A program made the position numbers and the translations under genes. A stretch of 64,000 bases of DNA from Microvelia longipes (taxonomy: Eukaryota; Arthropoda; Insecta; Hemiptera; Veliidae). The stretch is from contig JACMZG010001908.1 in NCBI GenBank assembly GCA_018340805.1, positions 47,345,265 through 47,409,264 on the forward strand, read 5' to 3'. Shown here one piece after another: positions 11,401 to 23,572 of this stretch. Numbering within the stretch: position 1 is the first letter of the stretch; every line of letters begins with the position of its first letter. The notes below the pieces were generated by a model. The model ran no database searches. It was not told the origin of the DNA and was given only the letters and a program-made list of their open reading frames with translations.

Positions 11401-14400
11401 ATAAAAACTGTGAGCAATATGCTTGAAGCCAGGTAGGGGTTGGAATTGATGGCCTCCTTCCAGATATTACCTTGAGTAAAAGGCGAGGGCAAGAAAAATA
11501 AAGAGCAAAATATAATAAAGAAAGCTAAGGTTTTTTTTTAAGAAAAATAAACAACTAAGATCGATATTAGATGTAAGATCTTTAGTAGAAAGATAATTCT
11601 TTTATTCGAGCTGTATGAAGAGCATTATATTAACCTTAGAAAATGTATACTTAGCAAATAGATGCATACAAAAGGAAAGGGCATTGCAAATATATAGTTA
11701 GGCTTTTAAGGCTTATACACAATTTTATAAATTACCATTTTCTTATGTTCCCTCACCAGCAGCTGTATTGTTTAAAAGTTGTTAGCTCTAACTATGGTAA
11801 GACCAGTAACACCAGTAACGCCCTCTGGCTTTCTGGATATCCCCGAAACCATATGGAGGATTCGACAAAAGTTTGTTAATTTAAAATTACTGAAAGACTG
11901 AAACAAGTGGACCTGAAGAGGCCACGATGAATGGTCAAAAGTCGGTTGTTTGTTCAATGAGTAAGTGTACTTGGGCCCCTTCTGCGCTGCAAAACCCGCC
12001 CCAAAGATGCCCAAAAGAATCGACAATATCAGGTAAGAATCTTTTCGATTCCGGATATTTGTAATAAGGAAAAAGAACTTCGTAACTTTTCATTACCACA
12101 TCGGATTCGATACGCTTACTCTTACTACGTTGGACTCGCTTCGCTCGCCCTCACAAGGTGAAAGCGTCCGTATTACTTCTAGCGGTCACCTACCCAGGCA
12201 CTGACCTCTCTCGATTAGTGATCTAAACAAAAATCGTAGATACACTAACCGCATTAAAATAAAACTTTGTTTACTTGTTCATTACCTTAATTTGTGACCT
12301 AAACTTTCAATTCTCGAAACGCACTGGAAGCAACAATAATAACAGACAGATCACACACACATACAGATAGACATCTTTGTAAAAACTATGCCTTAAAGGT
12401 CTTAAAAAGATCTCAAACTGTAAAATCTCGGTTTCGAATTTTGAGTGCTGTCACAATATTTTATCAATATACCCATGATATAATTGCTATACAAATGATA
12501 TAAATAAAGAAAAGTAATGAAATAACAAAATGCATAAAGTGAGCATCAAATTGATGAAGGTCTGATGGAAATTGTGGTTACTGTTTGAGAAATAAAAATC
12601 CGCAACGAGGTGCCTCAGAACTTTTCCTCATCTCATCAGATTCGCAACGCTCATCCTCTCTACCTCGGACTCGCTTCGCTCATCCTGAGAATATAAGAAG
12701 CACCAAATTTATACTGCGACACGTCTTCGGACTGGCTTCGCTCGTCCTCAGATAGTTTGGAATTCGAACAGCTAATTTTCATGTTTTCAAAATGATTTAA
12801 TATTTTCTCTAAATCCACAAATTCTTTGGATTTTGGTGAAGTTAAGTTATATTATAACTAATATAGTTATAAAATTTATTATCTTTATAACTATTATATT
12901 TATATAGTTTTTTATCTTTATAATTATTATTTATAAACAATTTTTTAATTATTATTTTAAAATATATCAAAATCAATTTATACTTATTATTTTTCTGTAT
13001 ATATAAATATCTAAAAAAGAAAAACTCCAGTTGTTTATTACCATTAATATATAAGGTTACTTTGTATGTCCTGTTAATACTTAAGATTCAAACTTTTAAA
13101 TATTTGTCCCTGTTTAAATTTAGTAGATAACACATGAATTTATATGAAGCATGTGAAAAAATGTAAATGCATTTTAGGAAGGGTTAATGCCTACAAAAAA
13201 ATGATGCTTAACTATTTATGATCCAACGAAAACCGTGATTATAGTTTTCCTATTGAAACGGATCTTAGTGTGCACATTTTTACGTAAAGGTATACAATAG
13301 TACCGAATTTATACTCAATAGGATTTTCCGTACAAAAGTACTTTGATGAAAGTTGAACTAATGCTGATAATGAGATGAAACTTATCACATATCTTGCTCT
13401 TACATATCTATATGTGTGCTATATCTCAATCCATTGAAACATTTTTCCGCGTGTCATTGATTTTCATAATCATTACTTAGACATTATTGCGGGTTAATGA
13501 CGCCATAAAACATTTTCCGAATAGCACAACTACACCTAAAGATTGATTTTTGTACTAAGTTTCAACTCTCCCGCGTAAATGCACTGGGAGCTACGAAGAT
13601 AACAGACACACACATGCAGACAGACAACTTTGTGAAAACAACTCAGGTGGTCCTAAAAACACCTAAAACGGATAATTCAGGTGTGATTTTGTTTTGCAAA
13701 CTCAATAATTTTTCTTTATATCTACGGTATAAATAGGGAAAGAATAAATTAAAATGTTGCATAGCAAAACTGTTTAATTATAGGGTGTTGTAAAACCAAA
13801 ATATTTTTATGCAAGTAATCAAATGGAAAAATTCGGGTACAAGGGTGCCTAGGAAGCACAGGTACCCTGTGCTTACTAATCATACGCTAGGAAGCACAAA
13901 ACCTAATGTTTGATTTTTGGACTAAGTTCCAACTTTCTAGCACAAACACTGCAGGAGTTACGCGTGACTCATTTATTAGCACCGCATCAATTTATGATGA
14001 TTACCTCTTAGCTTGTCTTTAAAACAAATAAAACGGATAATTGTAATACATCTGGAACTCAATACTTTTCCTTTATGCCTACGGTGGTAAATGGCAAAAA
14101 TAAAAATGATTAAGCTAGATAAAATGATCACAATATACCCGCATGGAGATAACTTCCTAATTAATTATTTGATAAAATCATTAGGTACTTCATTATAATA
14201 AGAGTTTGAAAGAGCTCTTGTTGTCGTGCATTGTTAATTTCCCCTTTAAAAGATAATATTGTTAATTATTTTATAATATTTACAACCATTGATAATAATA
14301 TTAAATATAAAAAGAAATCGGGTACTGGGTACCGCGGTACTTTACCTCACTACTTACCTGCTGTAGTTCTTTAATTTTCATTTTTATTGCTTTTTTACGC

Positions 14401-15420
14401 AATTGAAAACAGATTTTCATAGGAAAAGTATTGTTTCAGATGTCATTAAAAATATCCATTTTATGTTTTTCATTAGGGATTTGTTATTATTATTTTTATT
14501 AACATTCGTCAGCTCCTGTTGTGGTAATGTTATGTGAAGAGATGCCTCGGGGTTATGTGTAGAGATGCCTCGGGTTATGTGTAGAGAATGCCTCGGGTTA
14601 TGTGTAAAAATGCCTCGGGGTTATGTGAAGAGATGTCTCGGGGTTATGGGTAAGACCTCGGGTTATGTGTAGAGATCCTCGTGGTTATTGTAGAGATGAC
14701 TCGTGGTATGTGTAGAGATGCCTTCGGGGTAGTGTAAGAGATGCCTCTGTTATGTGTAGAGATGCCTCGTGGTTATGTGTAGAGATGCCTCGGGTTTGTG
14801 TAGAGATGCCTCGGGTTATGTGTAGAGATCCTCGGGGTTATGTTGAGATGCCTCGGGGTTCAATGTGAGAGATGCCTCGTGTTATGCGTAGAATGCTTGG
14901 GTTATGGAGAATGCCTCGTGTTATGTTAGAGGGTGGTTATGTGTAGAGATGCCTCGTGGTTATGTGTAGAGATGCCTCGGGGTTATGTGTAGAGATGCCT
15001 CGGGGTTATGTGTAGAGATGCCTCGGGGTTATGTGTAGAGATGCCTGTGTCACAGACACAGGGACTATCTTATGCAACTTTGCGAGTTCATAAAGAACAA
15101 AATTGAAAATAGATAAATGGTTACGCTATGGTTCTAATGGAAGCTCCTTGAAATAAACTGGGTTTCTGGTCTTTTATTTTTAACTTACAGATATTTGTAG
15201 GTTTATACTTGTAACTAAGATAATTTCAAATCATAAATAAAATAATACTGACAATTTTAGTAGCTATATATATATAATGTATATTATGTCACGTCTTGTC
15301 TGTTCCGATCGCTGCACAGTAAAATCAGATGAATATATCAAGTAAATACTTGTCAAAATACATAAAAATATACGTAGATAAGAAATGTAAATAAATAAAT
15401 AAATAAATATATATATATAT

Positions 15421-15452
<32 letters not shown>

Positions 15453-16725
15453 ATATATATAATATATATATATATCAATCTAGACATTTTAAATAAATAC
15501 TAAAACCTATATTTATATAAAATAAATAATTAATACATATCTAGCAAGCCTGCATGAGCCAACTGATTAATTGGTTCATGAGAAAATGGATAAATAGATA
15601 GCTAAATAAGCTAGAAGGCTCTAAATAGACATTTATTTATATTTTCTTACCATATGCTCATATCGTAGTTTTTTCAGTTATAATTTTGCGTTGCTAAATA
15701 AAATAAATAAATTGTTTGTTTTAGACTCTACTCCGTTGTCAATCTTGTAAGAGTGCTTTAAAACCTCGTTCTCCAAATAGAAAAGCGGGTAAAGATAAGC
15801 CCAGAAGTCTGTCTACAGTTAAGGACACACCAAAGAAAGACAAAGAAAACAAAAAGAAAAAATTGAAGCAGAGTATAGTTTGTTTCAATCGACCACTCGA
15901 GGTAACTCGCTCCAAACTTGTTTTGAAGCCAAAGAAGATTTGGGCTAAGGAATTATTCGACGAATTTCAAGGTAATTTAAAGATAGAATTTTCTTAGGAA
16001 TTAAAATAACAAAGTAGTGTTGTGAAACAATACAATTACATAAGATTTTTTTTTAAATTTGCTAAAATATATTAAAAAATAGGTAACTGCTATTTTTTTC
16101 CCTGGTGTGTTAAAACACCTTTAGCCGGACTCCATGGCCTGGATCACAGGCCGTCAGGACCTTAGGAATTAATTATAGATATTCTTAAATAATAGTAAAT
16201 AAAGTACAACTGCATTTTATTTCTTAAGTATTTTGAAATTATTTATTAACAAATATGTAAAAAGTAATATAGGTTTGCAAGTTGCATTGCTTTCCTGCAT
16301 ACGTGCCTTCAATCTGGCTATTAAAGGCACTGGTTACCCTATATTATACTCTATTATTTATAATATAAAATGTGCTATTATCACAAATCTCGGTCGAAAC
16401 AAAAACTTTTATTTTTTATTATATTTAAATGACAGTTTAAAATAAATATTATATTAGGTATTTTTAAAATTGTATTTGGGAAGGGTATCAGTCGATACGC
16501 TCCAACCATAATCAAATTAATTATTTTTAATTTTATTCAACAGAGCGAGCTATAAAAGAAAAACTGAAGGATTCCGAAATTCTGAAAAAGGAAAAAGGAC
16601 AAATAAAACAAAGACTTATCGATCCAGGCAAGCGACATTCTTCCAATACCAAGCCTTTAGAAAATAAAATTAAAAGAGAATCATCTCAAGGTAGAGCAAA
16701 AAGTATCAAGGAGATGAAATCTTAA
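8228..16725 (+). CDS. Unrecognised Lys/Arg-rich protein, 3' part of gene (four exons)
   Basis: Four exons join in frame: 8228-8496, 9305-9469, 15725-15971 and 16544-16725, each bordered by AG before and GT after, ending at TAA 16723-16725. The visible product is about 286 residues, but the first exon starts one base into a codon, so an upstream exon is missing. Exon 1 has clustered cysteines (C-x3-C, then CCQRC) that could bind metal. Exon 2 is the most ordinary-looking part, with aromatic and polar residues and WNQPK near its end. Exons 3 and 4 are very basic and low in complexity, as in disordered nuclear or cytoskeleton-associated proteins. I do not recognise the family. The intron between exons 2 and 3 is 6.3 kb and full of repeats, whereas the exons carry no stops or frame breaks, which supports a live gene. 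It converges on the reductase gene. Confidence 0.72.
8497..9304 (+). other. Intron of the + strand gene
   Basis: GTATGG to TTCAG, 808 bases. Nothing coding was seen. A short direct repeat containing TATCCTGGTATATAT sits at about 9237-9283, just before the acceptor, and a G-rich run (9057-9073) lies in the middle. Confidence 0.65.
9305..9469 (+). CDS. Exon of the + strand basic-protein gene
   Basis: 55 whole codons between TTCAG and GTACTG, in phase with both neighbours. The peptide has VKRRQQLFGSVYRPYTTEYR-like composition, ends in SSIKSQK, and is the best candidate for a conserved folded or linear motif in this protein. Confidence 0.75.
9571..10040 (+). repeat. 30-bp minisatellite
   Basis: About 15 units, each holding GCTCACTGTC and TATGCTATGTGG. 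The first four units (9571-9690) keep an exact 30-bp period. From 9691 onward the units lose or gain single bases nearly everywhere while the motif stays recognisable. Open frames across it are artefacts of the repeat. Confidence 0.95.
10300..10690 (-). repeat. 5S-rRNA-derived composite repeat (copy 2)
   Basis: On the - strand, 10624-10680 resembles the 5S rRNA internal promoter: GTTAAGTAGCAT as the A-box region and AGATGGGCGACTAC as the C-box region. A tail unit AGGACGAGCGAAGCGAG lies at 10587-10603, and a weaker second unit at 10342-10358 lies beyond the Penelope-like arms. Sequence at 10690-10790 resembles the 3' part of module A of the composite family. Confidence 0.6.
10370..10500. repeat. 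Inverted Penelope-like terminal fragments
   Basis: Two arms, about 10370-10418 and 10452-10500, face each other. Each contains CTACATTGACG or its complement and a GTCACCACTGG-like block. The same block follows the hammerhead-like motif at 42655-42705, tying these arms to that family. The centre holds AGTC/GACT and AGGATC/GGATCCT pairs. Confidence 0.6.
12050..12510 (-). repeat. 5S-rRNA-derived composite repeat (copy 3), with module A
   Basis: Read on the - strand the order is: module A (12510 to about 12290, including the TCTGTATGTGTGTG and TTATTATTGTTGCTTCC stretches), then a 5S C-box-like segment (12205-12181, GGGTAGGTGACCGCT), then a tail unit GGGCGAGCGAAGCGAGTCC (12152-12132), then a degraded second unit to about 12050. 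This is the same order as the copy at 54190-54965 on the + strand. Confidence 0.65.
12600..12750 (-). repeat. Tail units of the 5S-derived composite repeat
   Basis: Two units related to AGGACGAGCGAAGCCAGTCC at 12729-12750 and 12667-12686, plus a diverged third (GAGGATGAGCGTTGCGAATC) around 12640-12660 and the terminal GATGAGGAAAAGTTC segment. No 5S head is attached, so this is a truncated copy. Confidence 0.6.
13270..13750 (-). repeat. Module A of the composite repeat (- strand copy)
   Basis: On the - strand it runs from a CGGTATAAATAGGG-like start region through AAGTTGTCTGTCTGCATGTG, GTTATCTTCGTAGCTCCCAG, GAGAGTTGAAACTTAGTAC, and a TGGCGTCATTAACCCGCAAT segment, to an AATTCGGTACTATTG end. 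The same ordered blocks occur at 23860-24410 and 54190-54720. Confidence 0.65.
13900..14110 (-). repeat. Module A fragment (- strand copy)
   Basis: Shares the AGAAAGTTGGAACTTAGTCC block and the CCGTAGGCATAAAGG-like start of module A with the copy immediately to its left, but the central CTGTCTGT part is deleted. Confidence 0.5.
14529..15046 (+). repeat. 23-bp minisatellite
   Basis: About 22 units built on GTGTAGAGATGCCTCGG followed by GGTTAT. The last four or five units (14938-15046) are almost perfect at a 23-bp period, while the middle is riddled with one- and two-base gains and losses. Confidence 0.95.
15385..15475. repeat. AAAT and AT microsatellite
   Basis: (AAAT)n runs into (AT)n, with a few phase slips. 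It sits in the long intron about 250 bases before the next exon. Confidence 0.9.
15725..15971 (+). CDS. Exon of the + strand basic-protein gene
   Basis: Starts after TTTGTTTTAG and ends CAAG before GTAATT. 82 codons plus one base. It opens with a second Cys pair (C-x2-C), then a Lys-rich stretch with PKKDKENKKKK, then a less biased end (KIWAKELFDEF). The phase matches the next acceptor. Confidence 0.75.
15972..16543 (+). other. Intron of the + strand gene
   Basis: GTAATT to CAACAG, 572 bases, AT-rich. An open frame at 16233-16445 has no motif and is taken as chance. Confidence 0.65.
16544..16725 (+). CDS. Last coding exon of the + strand basic-protein gene
   Basis: Completes the split codon and adds 59 residues of charged, coiled-coil-like sequence before TAA at 16723-16725. 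Ends ...KEMKS. A candidate polyadenylation hexamer ATTAAA is at 16931-16936. Confidence 0.75.
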
Positions 16726-17044
16726 GTTGTGGATTTTTAGCAATTCGTGCTCCCTTGTAGTAAACATTTTGTGGTACCAATACACTCGTCCATTGTCTAA
16801 GCTTTGCAATTTATTTGTGCAACAATAAGATTAGAGTTAATGGTTCTAGAGTTAGTTTCAACGTTAATGGTTGCAAACGTGAGGTTTTTATACAAAAACC
16901 AGTGGTTATTTTACTCTTTCTGAGGTAATAATTAAAAGCAACCATGCAGATTTATCGAAGTCTGATTCAGTGGTTCAACTTTTTTTCTATTACTAGAATT
17001 TGTTTTCTTCTAATCAAAGGAATTATCACACATCTTTTTACACA

Positions 17045-17330
17045 AGCGTTTTGTTTATAATACCTTATTTAATTTCTTCTTTTTTTTACAAAAGTCATTC
17101 TTTGTAATAACTTATGGATTTTTTTTACTGTGGCACTTCTTTATAATACCATATTTAATTTATTTTTTTTACAAAAGTATTTCTTTATAATACCTTATTT
17201 AATTTCTTTTTTACAGAAGTATTTCTTTATAATACTTTATTTAATTTCTTTTTTACAGGAGTATTTCTTTATAATACCTTATTTATTTTCTTTTTTACAG
17301 AAGCGCTTCTTTATAATACCTTATTCAAAT
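17045..17330 (+). repeat. 42-bp minisatellite
   Basis: Units hold TTCTTTATAATACCTTATTT and TTTTTTACA; successive units start exactly 42 bases apart from 17177 to 17303, with more diverged units to the left. The open frame with a repeating FFIIPYLISFLQK-like pattern at 17130-17336 is the repeat itself. Confidence 0.9.
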
Positions 17331-18322
17331 TTTTAAATAACCTTATTGATACAACTAATGGATGGGATTTTCAAGTAAATAAAACAACAAATAGTAATAT
17401 TGCAATTTTATAAAGACTTTAATACTTACAAATATTATATCACATTGCCCCACTGTTTACTTTGTACATAGATTTTTCGATGTACAAAGTACATCGCTAA
17501 TCTAGTCGCTAATCCATCCCTAATACATTGGCTAATCCAATTTCAAAAAAACCTAGCTCAACAATTAAGTCCTTCTAGAGGAAGAACTGATAATACGCTC
17601 CTAAAATATTTAAGCCTGTTGTAAAGTCTCGTTCCATGATAGGCAGTTTTTTTTGTTAATTCTATATTATATTTAATATTATATTTTACTATACATATAA
17701 GTATGTGACACTGTACAAGAGTGCTATATAATGATTGAAATTTAATGCATCGAAAATTATTATATTCTTAACGACGAAACCAGTACATAAAAAAATTAAT
17801 CGTAAATTAAATTTAAGTCTTATGGTAATTTATCGATTAAACTTAAATTGAGTTGATTAAAAATCGTGTTTTTAGCATTAGGAGTATGTGACGTCACAAT
17901 ATTAACAGCATTAACCTATCAGGTACTTTATTTGATTGTTAATAACATTCAATGATAGAATTATTTAATTTTAATTTCATAATTTGTTGAAAATAGTGTA
18001 ACTTAGTTGAATTGCGCGACGTATTATACTAAAATAGTCATAGAGATAATATTACTAGAGAGAGCATACTTAATCTTAATACGATAAGAGATTTAAAAAA
18101 TCTTTTTGGGGCTTTGTGTAACCACATTGTAACCTTCTTCAACTGCGCGTCAAGGTTATAATAAACAAATTATTGACAAATAATCGCTCCTTGTTTTTGT
18201 TTTTTACTGTAAACGCTTTATTACACAAGTTGCTGTGATTTTGTACTGTTGATTTGAATACATTGAAGGTGTCCGGGTTACTTTTTGATGTTTTAAAATC
18301 CAACTATGAGAGTTTTTTTGCT

Positions 18323-18345
18323 CCAAATAAATTAAATTTATTTGG
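18323..18345. terminator. Palindromic polyadenylation signal usable on both strands
   Basis: Two 11-base arms, CCAAATAAATT and AATTTATTTGG, around a single A. Each strand therefore reads AATAAA. On the - strand it lies about 400 bases past the reductase stop codon, a plausible 3' UTR length; on the + strand it could act as a backup for the converging gene. Confidence 0.45.
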
Positions 18346-18739
18346 CATAAGCCTCTCTTGTAATAATTTCTCTACGTTAAATATTATTGTACAAATAGAA
18401 GGAGGTATAAATTAGAAGTTTGCTCATGTTGGATTATTAGCAGAATAGTATGCATAAGAAACCGTTCTTTTCACGTAATATTTGGAAATTACAATAAAAA
18501 TATATAAATGAAACGAAAAAAATATCTTCAAGTAAATTTTTAGTTTAGACGAAATTTTTAAGTAATCCGAGTAAATTATTATTATTACAAAAAAGAATAA
18601 AAGAAAATATTGAACAAAAAAAATATTCTGTATAGAAATGGAAGGAAACGTATAAAGTTCCATATGAAGTCTTTTTTCTTGAGAAATATGGAATTGAATG
18701 GAAGTAATTTTCATTGTGTCTCGGAGTCGTTTAATGGCA

Positions 18740-18849
18740 TTACATACGTGTTCCTAAAAATCCTCCGTCTATTGGTAGAGTAGCTCCATTTATCATTGCT
18801 GCTCTATCGCTCAGTAGAAATATCACTGAGTCTACTACATCATCCACCT
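18740..18849 (-). CDS. DCXR: Reductase exon 5 (C-terminus)
   Basis: Acceptor TTACAG; completes a Glu codon split after exon 4 and ends with TAA (complement of 18740-18742). It encodes the [15 protein letters not shown] helix and [10 protein letters not shown], the usual C-terminal block of SDR enzymes. A candidate AATAAA lies at 18342-18337. Confidence 0.92.
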
Positions 18850-21800
18850 CTGTAACAATAGATAAAATATATGTAGTTACAATAATAATAGACTATCATT
18901 TACATTAAATAAAGGTGTCTTTTGCACAGACTAGAATCGAAATCATAGTTTTCATTTATCAAGAAAACATTTTTTTAAGACAAATTATTATTGAAACGTC
19001 TGCCTGTCTTAAATATATGAAAGCTGCTAACGAAACTGTCTCAAACTATTCTCTATAAAAACAGATTTAGTAAATTTGAACTAAAAACAATCTAATTTAT
19101 ATAGGAATATGCAAGGTATACTCCTTCTTTATGTCTATGTTTTACCAACTACAATATAATATAACTTAATATAATTGTACGATTCAAGTTTTGCAAAACT
19201 CGGTAGTAGCCAATAATATGCAATATATTTAACAACTACTAAACTAGATGACTGACCTCTTAATAATTATTCTCTCCGGTTAGTTTTACTTTTTATTTTA
19301 GCTTTGAAACTAATTATTTTTTTTAATCACAACTATCTTAAGGGTGAACCAAAAGTCTCCCCTCTTAAATTTTGAACAGTTAGATATTAATAAATAAAAC
19401 TTGGGGTGACTATTTTCAGATATTTTTTTTTTTTTTTGCTTTGGTATGGTTTCAAAGTGAAGGAATATTGTTTTATCTACTTAATTTCTTAATTGATATA
19501 AGTTCTTTAGTTTGGTTCATATCTTGATGAGTGTCTTCCTGGCCGGGCACAATTGGTCAAAGTATTATTAAAGAAATCTATAAACATTATTTTTAACTCA
19601 ATTAATTAAATTTAAGAATTTATTTTAATATAACAAACCCTCCTTTGTCTATCCTCCATCTAATATAGGAACTGATAGAAAATGATTGGTAGGAGAGTCA
19701 GTTAAGACCAGGGAATTACATGAGCTGGGTATTGTGAAATACCTAAACTATTTTCTCGCGTTGCGGATTACGTGTGTGAACCCGGTTAAATCGGTTGTGG
19801 TATTCAGTCAAAATCAGATTATGGTGAAATGTTGTGCGGTAATTAAGCCTACCTGATCAATTTGAGTGACCAGTTTTGTGTTTAAGTGACTAGTTCTGTA
19901 TCATAAGTTTGAAGAAGGGGTCCAAATACCTCGTATTGAATTACGGATTCAGAGAAGTCCTTTAATTTATTTTTACATTTCAGTGCGTTTATAATTAATT
20001 TAGAGGTCATTATATAATATTGTTGTGAGGGATATCTTCCAAATATCTTGTTATTTTTATCTTGCCCATCTAAATCCTAAAAATGCTGCAAGTTCAGGGA
20101 AGCACACTCAAGTAAATGCTTGTCTTTGTATTCTTAACTTTTTTTTAATTATTATTATTGGCAGACCTGATGATCATACAGTCATAAGAGCATCACGTTT
20201 ATATTTTAAATTATCATTTATAACGTAATAAAATTGTAATAACTTGTAAAATTGGTAAATTTACAAGAAAGAAAAATAAATTTTTAGTTAAATTATTTTC
20301 CCCTTTATGTTTATCAGCATTAAAATCTGAATGCAAAAAATAAGATTTTAAATTTTCTTGTTTTGTTTTGATTTTTTTGGGTTTTGATTGTGTGTTCTTT
20401 TTTCAAATCTTTAAATTTGCTTCTCTTAAAAAGAATATTATGTGTTTATAAACTGAAAATGAGTTAGACGCAAGAACTGTTTTATAATTGAAAGGCTGTA
20501 ATATTTTACAACGGTACAAACTATTTATAACAATGATGTTCTCTGAATCGAATACTTTGAACAATGAAGGATGTGTTGTAGAGTTTCGTCCACGTTACAG
20601 ATTTGGCAAAGAGGAGAGTCTTAACTGACTTAAATATATTTAAGTTTTATTCAATAGCTAATTAAAAAAAGGTATAATTTTTCCTTCACTTTTATCGACA
20701 CTTTAATTAGTACATCAGTATTTGTGATCAATACAGGTCTGGTAAAACCCCCACCCCCATAACTTGCTAGCTGTACCTGATCTCATTAGGTACAATTTGG
20801 GGTTACATTGGTGCACTTCTGTGTGTAAAGGGAACTTCTTTTTAAGGGTGTAATATACTTCGGGTGGTCCTACAACACCGGATTTTATGATTAATTTTGA
20901 AGGTAAACTTATATTGGGCTTTTACGGATAACTACAAGACATTTTACCCCGTTCATATTTTTGTCGAACGCTGATATAATAATAATAATGCCCTTTTTAG
21001 GACCTTTCAGCCCTTCAGGGTATTCACCCGGCGGGAAACGTCTCGGGTGGGCCACATCTACTATGCTCAAAGTAAAGCTAAAGTGTGCGAAATCTTTTTA
21101 CATCAAATTCTATTCATAAAAAATGAGAGTACGGCCCAGCCTGTGCACCCTGGACCTCCAGTGGCCGAAGTCCAGTACTATACGACCGCGTCTACGGAGG
21201 CAGACAGTCTAACGCTGATAAAAAAGTAAAATAACAATAATATGTGTGTGATAAATAGTGTTTGGAATGATGTTTTGCAATTTTTTGAATATAATGAGGT
21301 CTCAACCACAGTGTGGCTCAGTTTACTAAATATTTATATAATAATTAGAGGATGCGCACCTTTGCTTGTAAACACGCAAGCTTAATCGGTAATATTATAC
21401 ACATCTATATTTGTAAGGCTGTTGGTAGGGAAGCTTCGTTCCATGAATTGCAACTTGTTTAGTATATTTTGTAGCTTTATGTTTCAAGAGAGGAAAGTGT
21501 ACTTTAGAGCTGCTCTAAAGAAGTAACATTTTTACCTGCAAACTTAGCTAAGGGTATTTTACTTAGCATTTTATTAGCTTTAACAGGATCACTCCAGCCT
21601 ATCTTTCCCATGGCAGTCATAACGACGGTGGGGTTGACACAGTTAACTCTTATACCATGCTGGCCTAGTTCCAAGGCCATTACTTGACTTAACATATCTA
21701 ATGCTGCTTTAGTGCTGCAGTACAGTGCGTGCTCGTCCACAGCAGCCTGAAACAGAATGCAAATACCTCATAGCCTAAACCATTTATAATCAAGCCCATT

Positions 21801-23524
21801 CTATAAAAATAATCTGTCTAAAATTGATTAAAAATTATGTCATTGCACTATTTCACTGTGAATTTATGGTTAAACTACTTAAACGTTTTAATAATGCGGC
21901 ATTGCATTTGCTTGTTACATTTCCTAGTGTCTCTGCACAGTTATATTGTGTCAACTGTTCATGTTTTACCACAAACACAGTAGTATAAATTATATATGTT
22001 TTTGCTTGGCATGCATGATGGCGGTAAGAGAGCACCGCCGTCTCTGGTAGAACCTTCACAGTACATCTTCGGAATTATTGAACGTCAGAGTGAGTTCCAG
22101 CTCTGATCGGCGATGATTGACGTAACGAAACAGAGTGGGACAGAAGACATTAGTCGAGCCATATGATGACGAATGTCGAATGATGGAAGCATTCCCAGAT
22201 GTAGCATGCTTGTTACATTTCCTAGTTACAATTATATTGTGTCAACTGTTCATGTTTTTGCAAAACACGGTAGTATAAAATGATATATCTCTTTTTACCC
22301 ATAGAAATGATTGTTCCCTGTCGCAGCGCATCTATGTACTTATTGTATATAACTCAATAATATTATACTTCGTTCATAAATTATATACACTTATATTTCG
22401 GACGTAATTATAGGTAATTTATAAACGATATAATATATGGTATTAATACGGTAAGAAAACTCATTTTTGCCTATAAAAATAATTTTCCTCCTTGGACCTA
22501 GCCATAAAATTTACGTTTATTCTCTAGATGCATAAATAATTTGTGTTCCCTAAATTTTAATTTTTAAGAGTCAGTGAAAATATGTATGATTGCTTGAAAA
22601 AGCATAAGAGGAACCCTAGAAATTCACGGCTCTTTGGTTTGTGCGCGGCTAGTACTAATATAATAATATTATATTAGCAATATTATATTATATTAGACTA
22701 AAAATAATAATATTCTTTAAATTGCATTATTTAAATAAATTAAATAGTTAGAGGTAATTGTTTACCTTGGATGCCTGGGAAGAAATATTGACGATGCTCC
22801 CTTGAATTTTGTTATCAATCATTTGCTGAGCTACGACCTGACTTATGTTCAGAACAGATTTCACATTGACATTGAATAACCTGTTAAAATAAACATTTTA
22901 ATGTTACCATTATAAATAATTAATATCGGCATAGTTTTATTATACTATAATACGACACACGGTTAAAATAAATTGACAGCGTGGAAACATAATCTGAGGG
23001 TACCAATAAAGTTAGTCCTGGATGTTAAACCACGCACTCTATTTCAAATTAGGCCAACCATATTGGATCCCCAACAGTATTTTCTCACGCTGTCAACTGA
23101 TTTTAGCCGTGTGTCGAACTTTAGAAGGCAAGAAGTATAACAACCAAAGGCAATGGAAGTCTCTTAGACTCTTTACGATTTTTTTAGGATAACTTACTGA
23201 TCAAAGCTTTCCGGTTTGGCTAGTAGAAACTTTTCCAGAATAGCTAATCCTGCATTGTTGACTAAGTAATCAAATGGCCCTAAAGTCGATATTGTCCTAC
23301 GCGTCTGTTCCCAGTTTGTTATATCTAGCGGTACTGTGGTTATTGACGGACATTCTGACTTCAGTGAGTCTAAATGCTTTGCTGTTCTGGACACAGCAAC
23401 AACATCTCCTCCTAAAACTACCAGCTTCTTTGCTAATCCTCTACCAATACCTGTAAAAATAAAATCAATAAAACTAGTAAAGTAATTTAATTTACTGAAT
23501 ATATCTATATAATTATATCTATAC

Positions 23525-23572
<48 letters not shown>

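Larger units (their letters stand above)
9470..15724 (+). other. 6.3-kb repeat-filled intron of the + strand gene
   Basis: Lies between GTACTG and TTTTAG. It holds a 30-bp minisatellite, Penelope-like debris in inverted arrangement, several - strand composite/5S-derived repeats, a 23-bp minisatellite and an AT microsatellite, all listed separately. No exon that would keep the frame was found between 9469 and 15725. Confidence 0.7.
16726..18739. other. Spacer between convergent genes
   Basis: Contains the presumed 3' UTRs of both genes, a 42-bp minisatellite and a palindrome with AATAAA on both strands. No other coding signal was seen. Confidence 0.6.
18850..21535 (-). other. Reductase intron 4
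   Basis: GTAAAA donor at 21535 to TTACAG. It holds a tRNA-derived SINE (20977-21210) and fragments of a repeat that begins GGGTG(A/G)(A/T)CC-AAAAGTCTCCCC (19340 and 20730-20910). No coding signal. Confidence 0.7.

Noticed and set aside
14529..15046. CRISPR-like array
   Set aside because: Units are adjacent with no unique spacers, and the host is a eukaryote.
17130..17336. Open frame with repeated YFFIIPYLISFLQ-like segments
   Set aside because: Product of a 42-bp tandem repeat, whose period is also a multiple of three.
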